Assembly: GCA_013151315.1 (NCBI GenBank) | Contig: JAADIN010000242.1 | Span: 1-7,321, forward strand | Source: Planctomycetota bacterium | GTDB taxonomy: Bacteria; Planctomycetota; Planctomycetia; Pirellulales; Lacipirellulaceae | DNA: 7,321 nucleotides | Direction: 5' to 3' | In this document: positions 5,927 through 7,321 of the stretch, piece by piece | How the letters are laid out: the number at the start of each line of letters is the position of its first letter | Numbering within the stretch: the first letter of the stretch is position 1 | Made by a program: the position numbers and the translations under genes | The notes under the pieces: model-generated | The model's input: only the letters and a program-made list of their open reading frames with translations | What the model was told of the DNA's origin: nothing | Database searches by the model: none

Positions 5927-7195
5927 ATGCGATTTGCGATACTATCTCAAGCAATTTTCCTAGCCATTATCGCTTCGATTGCCGCCGCCGAGCCTCCTGC
6001 CTATCGCCAAGTCGACGAGCGCCGCGCCGGCCAGCTTGGGATTCGCAAGATCGTCGGCCGCCATTTGCGTCTCTATACCGATCTGCCCGCAAGCAACGCG
6101 GTCGATGAATTGCCCGTAGTCTTCGATGCCGCCGTCGAGCAGTGGGCCGACTATTTTGGCATTGCCCCGCAGCAAGTCGCTCGCTGGAAGATGCAAGGCT
6201 TTTTAATACAGGACCGAGCCAAGTTTGCCGCATTAAAATTGTTACCCGAAACCCATTCCGATTTCAAAAACGGGTATACCCAAGGTCTCGAGCTCTGGCT
6301 CCACGAGCAGCCGAGCGATTACTATCGTCGACACTTGTTGCTACATGAAGGGACCCATGGATTTATGTACGCACACTTGGGCGGTACGGGCCCCGGGTGG
6401 TACTCCGAGGGCATGGCCGAGCTGCTTGGAACCCATCACTGGAAAAATGCCCAGTTGCAGCTCGGCGTCATGCCGACCGACCGCGAAGAGGTGCCGATGT
6501 GGGGACGCATCAAACTCATCCGAGAAGCGAGCCGCGCAGGCCAGTCGCTCAGCCTACAAGCGGTGCTCGGCTTGGGCCAGCGCCGCGCGCTCACCACCGA
6601 CCAATACGCCTGGTGCTGGGGCCTCTGCAATTTCCTCGATTCGCACCCGCAATGGCAGCCAAAATTTCGCCAATTGCACCAACACGTTGCCGACCCCAAA
6701 TTCAATCAACGTTTTCTAGCAATGTTTGAGGACACGCAACTCGAACATGAGTGGAATGCATTTGTAGCAACGCTCGACTACGGCTACGACGCCAAGCGAA
6801 TGGCCATCGTGCAGCGAGATTTTGGAGACGCCGCCACCGAAAACATCGCCGCCGACCGCGGTTGGCAGGAGGTGACCGGCTGGCAGTTGCAGGCAGGCAA
6901 AGAGTACCGTATCACCGCAGAGGGGAGTTTTCAGATTGCGAAGACCCCCGAGCCATGGCCCTGCGAACCAGGCGGCATCACGCTTGAGTACCACGAGGGC
7001 CGCCCGTTAGGCATGTTGCTCGGAGCATTTTGCTACGCCAACGGCGACACGTTTTCCGAACCGATCGACATCGGCCTGGGGCAAACGATCAAGCCCAAAA
7101 AAAACGCGCAGCTCTATCTGCGCGTGAACGATTCGCCCGCCCGATTGTCGGATAACAAGGGCACGCTGCGGGTGAGCCTCGCGCCAAGCCCATGA
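5927..7195 (+). CDS. Secreted gluzincin-type metalloprotease-like protein with C-terminal LecA-like domain
   Basis: This 422-residue protein is probably exported. Its signal peptide is clear: MRFAILSQ, a hydrophobic core, then a likely cut after ASIAAA (about residue 21). A peptidase-MA/DUF1570-like region covers about 40-290. The zinc motif HEGTH is at 140-144 (bases 6344-6358), and the third ligand is most likely Glu161 in WYSEGMAE, the usual W-x-x-E-G pattern of gluzincins. Helices follow (QYAWCWGLCNFLDS and on), as in the protease C-lobe. From about 305 to the end is a beta domain like the Pseudomonas lectin LecA: GWQLQAGKEYRITAEG, PWPCEPGG, PLGMLLGAF, then LYLRVND and DNKGTLRVSL. Asp402 and the Asp409-Asn410 pair have the seven-residue spacing of the LecA calcium site. 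Binding of a sugar or surface glycan would target the enzyme, by inference. The start lies 20 bases after the ParE remnant. Substrate and true peptidase activity are unknown. Confidence 0.78.
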   Translation: MRFAILSQAIFLAIIASIAAAEPPAYRQVDERRAGQLGIRKIVGRHLRLYTDLPASNAVDELPVVFDAAVEQWADYFGIAPQQVARWKMQGFLIQDRAKFAALKLLPETHSDFKNGYTQGLELWLHEQPSDYYRRHLLLHEGTHGFMYAHLGGTGPGWYSEGMAELLGTHHWKNAQLQLGVMPTDREEVPMWGRIKLIREASRAGQSLSLQAVLGLGQRRALTTDQYAWCWGLCNFLDSHPQWQPKFRQLHQHVADPKFNQRFLAMFEDTQLEHEWNAFVATLDYGYDAKRMAIVQRDFGDAATENIAADRGWQEVTGWQLQAGKEYRITAEGSFQIAKTPEPWPCEPGGITLEYHEGRPLGMLLGAFCYANGDTFSEPIDIGLGQTIKPKKNAQLYLRVNDSPARLSDNKGTLRVSLAPSP

Positions 7196-7224
7196 AGATC
7201 GCTCGAAGAAGATTTCATAAAAAG

Positions 7225-7305
7225 GTTCGCTTCGACCTCATTGAGAAATTCGACGAACGTCTAAGGTAACGAGGCTGAGAGTAAACATTGATGAGCGAAG
7301 CGAAC
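7225..7305. repeat. Long-armed imperfect inverted repeat
   Basis: The left arm at 7225-7241 is GTTCGCTTCG, AC, CTCAT. The right arm at 7291-7305 is ATGAG then CGAAGCGAAC. All 15 bases of the right arm pair with the left arm, leaving a two-base AC bulge. The loop is 49 bases (7242-7290). On the minus strand the stem is followed directly by CCTTTTTAT (7224 leftwards), so it could stop leftward transcripts, although the loop is long for an intrinsic terminator. No T-run follows it on the + strand. Confidence 0.6.
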
Positions 7306-7321
7306 GCGCGGGCATACACAG
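7291..7321 (+). CDS. Possible start of a downstream gene, cut by the window end
   Basis: An ATG at 7291 opens a frame reading MSEANARAYT up to the window edge. GAGAG at 7277-7281 sits nine bases upstream, and an in-frame TAA at 7282-7284 rules out a longer upstream reading. Ten codons cannot identify a family. The start codon lies inside the right arm of the inverted repeat at 7225-7305. Confidence 0.35.
   Translation, partial: MSEANARAYT

Noticed and set aside
7225..7305. Integron attC site
   Set aside because: The arms do not carry the RYYYAAC and GTTRRRY core sites, and there is no cassette-like layout.

Overview
The window looks like chromosomal DNA of a planctomycete, most likely of the Pirellulales type. 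This rests on the family signature of the first gene (an M50 site-2-protease-like membrane protein fused to an HlyD-like adaptor), a large AsmA-like protein, a secreted gluzincin with a LecA-like C-terminal domain, and a TAGAAT box placed right in front of a start codon. The placement comes from recognising protein patterns, not from a database search. All genes seen are on the + strand.

Layout. Positions 1-2004 hold one ancestral gene whose beginning lies left of the window. It is split into two overlapping reading frames by a +1 shift at about 920-923. The first part carries the HEFGH zinc protease site and membrane segments; the second carries two more membrane segments and a lipoyl/HlyD-like periplasmic part. 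A 113-base gap follows with a small hairpin and a probable leaderless promoter. Positions 2118-5177 encode a 1019-residue AsmA/TamB-like envelope protein. Positions 5178-5336 hold a tandem 18-base repeat ending in a perfect hairpin, then the promoter and ribosome binding site of a ParDE-type toxin-antitoxin operon. The ParD-like antitoxin (5337-5582) is intact, but the ParE-like toxin (5586-5906) is broken by two opposite one-base frameshifts. Positions 5927-7195 encode a secreted zinc-metalloprotease-like protein with a LecA-like domain at its end. The last 126 bases hold an imperfect long-armed inverted repeat and, possibly, the first codons of another gene at 7291.

How the genes relate. 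Three of the products belong to the envelope: the M50/HlyD protein in the inner membrane and periplasm, the anchored AsmA-like protein, and the exported gluzincin. Nothing in the sequence ties them into one pathway, and each has its own promoter or a sizeable gap before it. The toxin-antitoxin pair sits between two envelope genes like a small insertion that is now decaying. The points most worth a second look are the +1 shift at UUU_CGA inside the M50/HlyD gene, the doubly frameshifted ParE beside an intact ParD, and the gluzincin-lectin fusion. I found no convincing sign of a wholly new multi-gene system.
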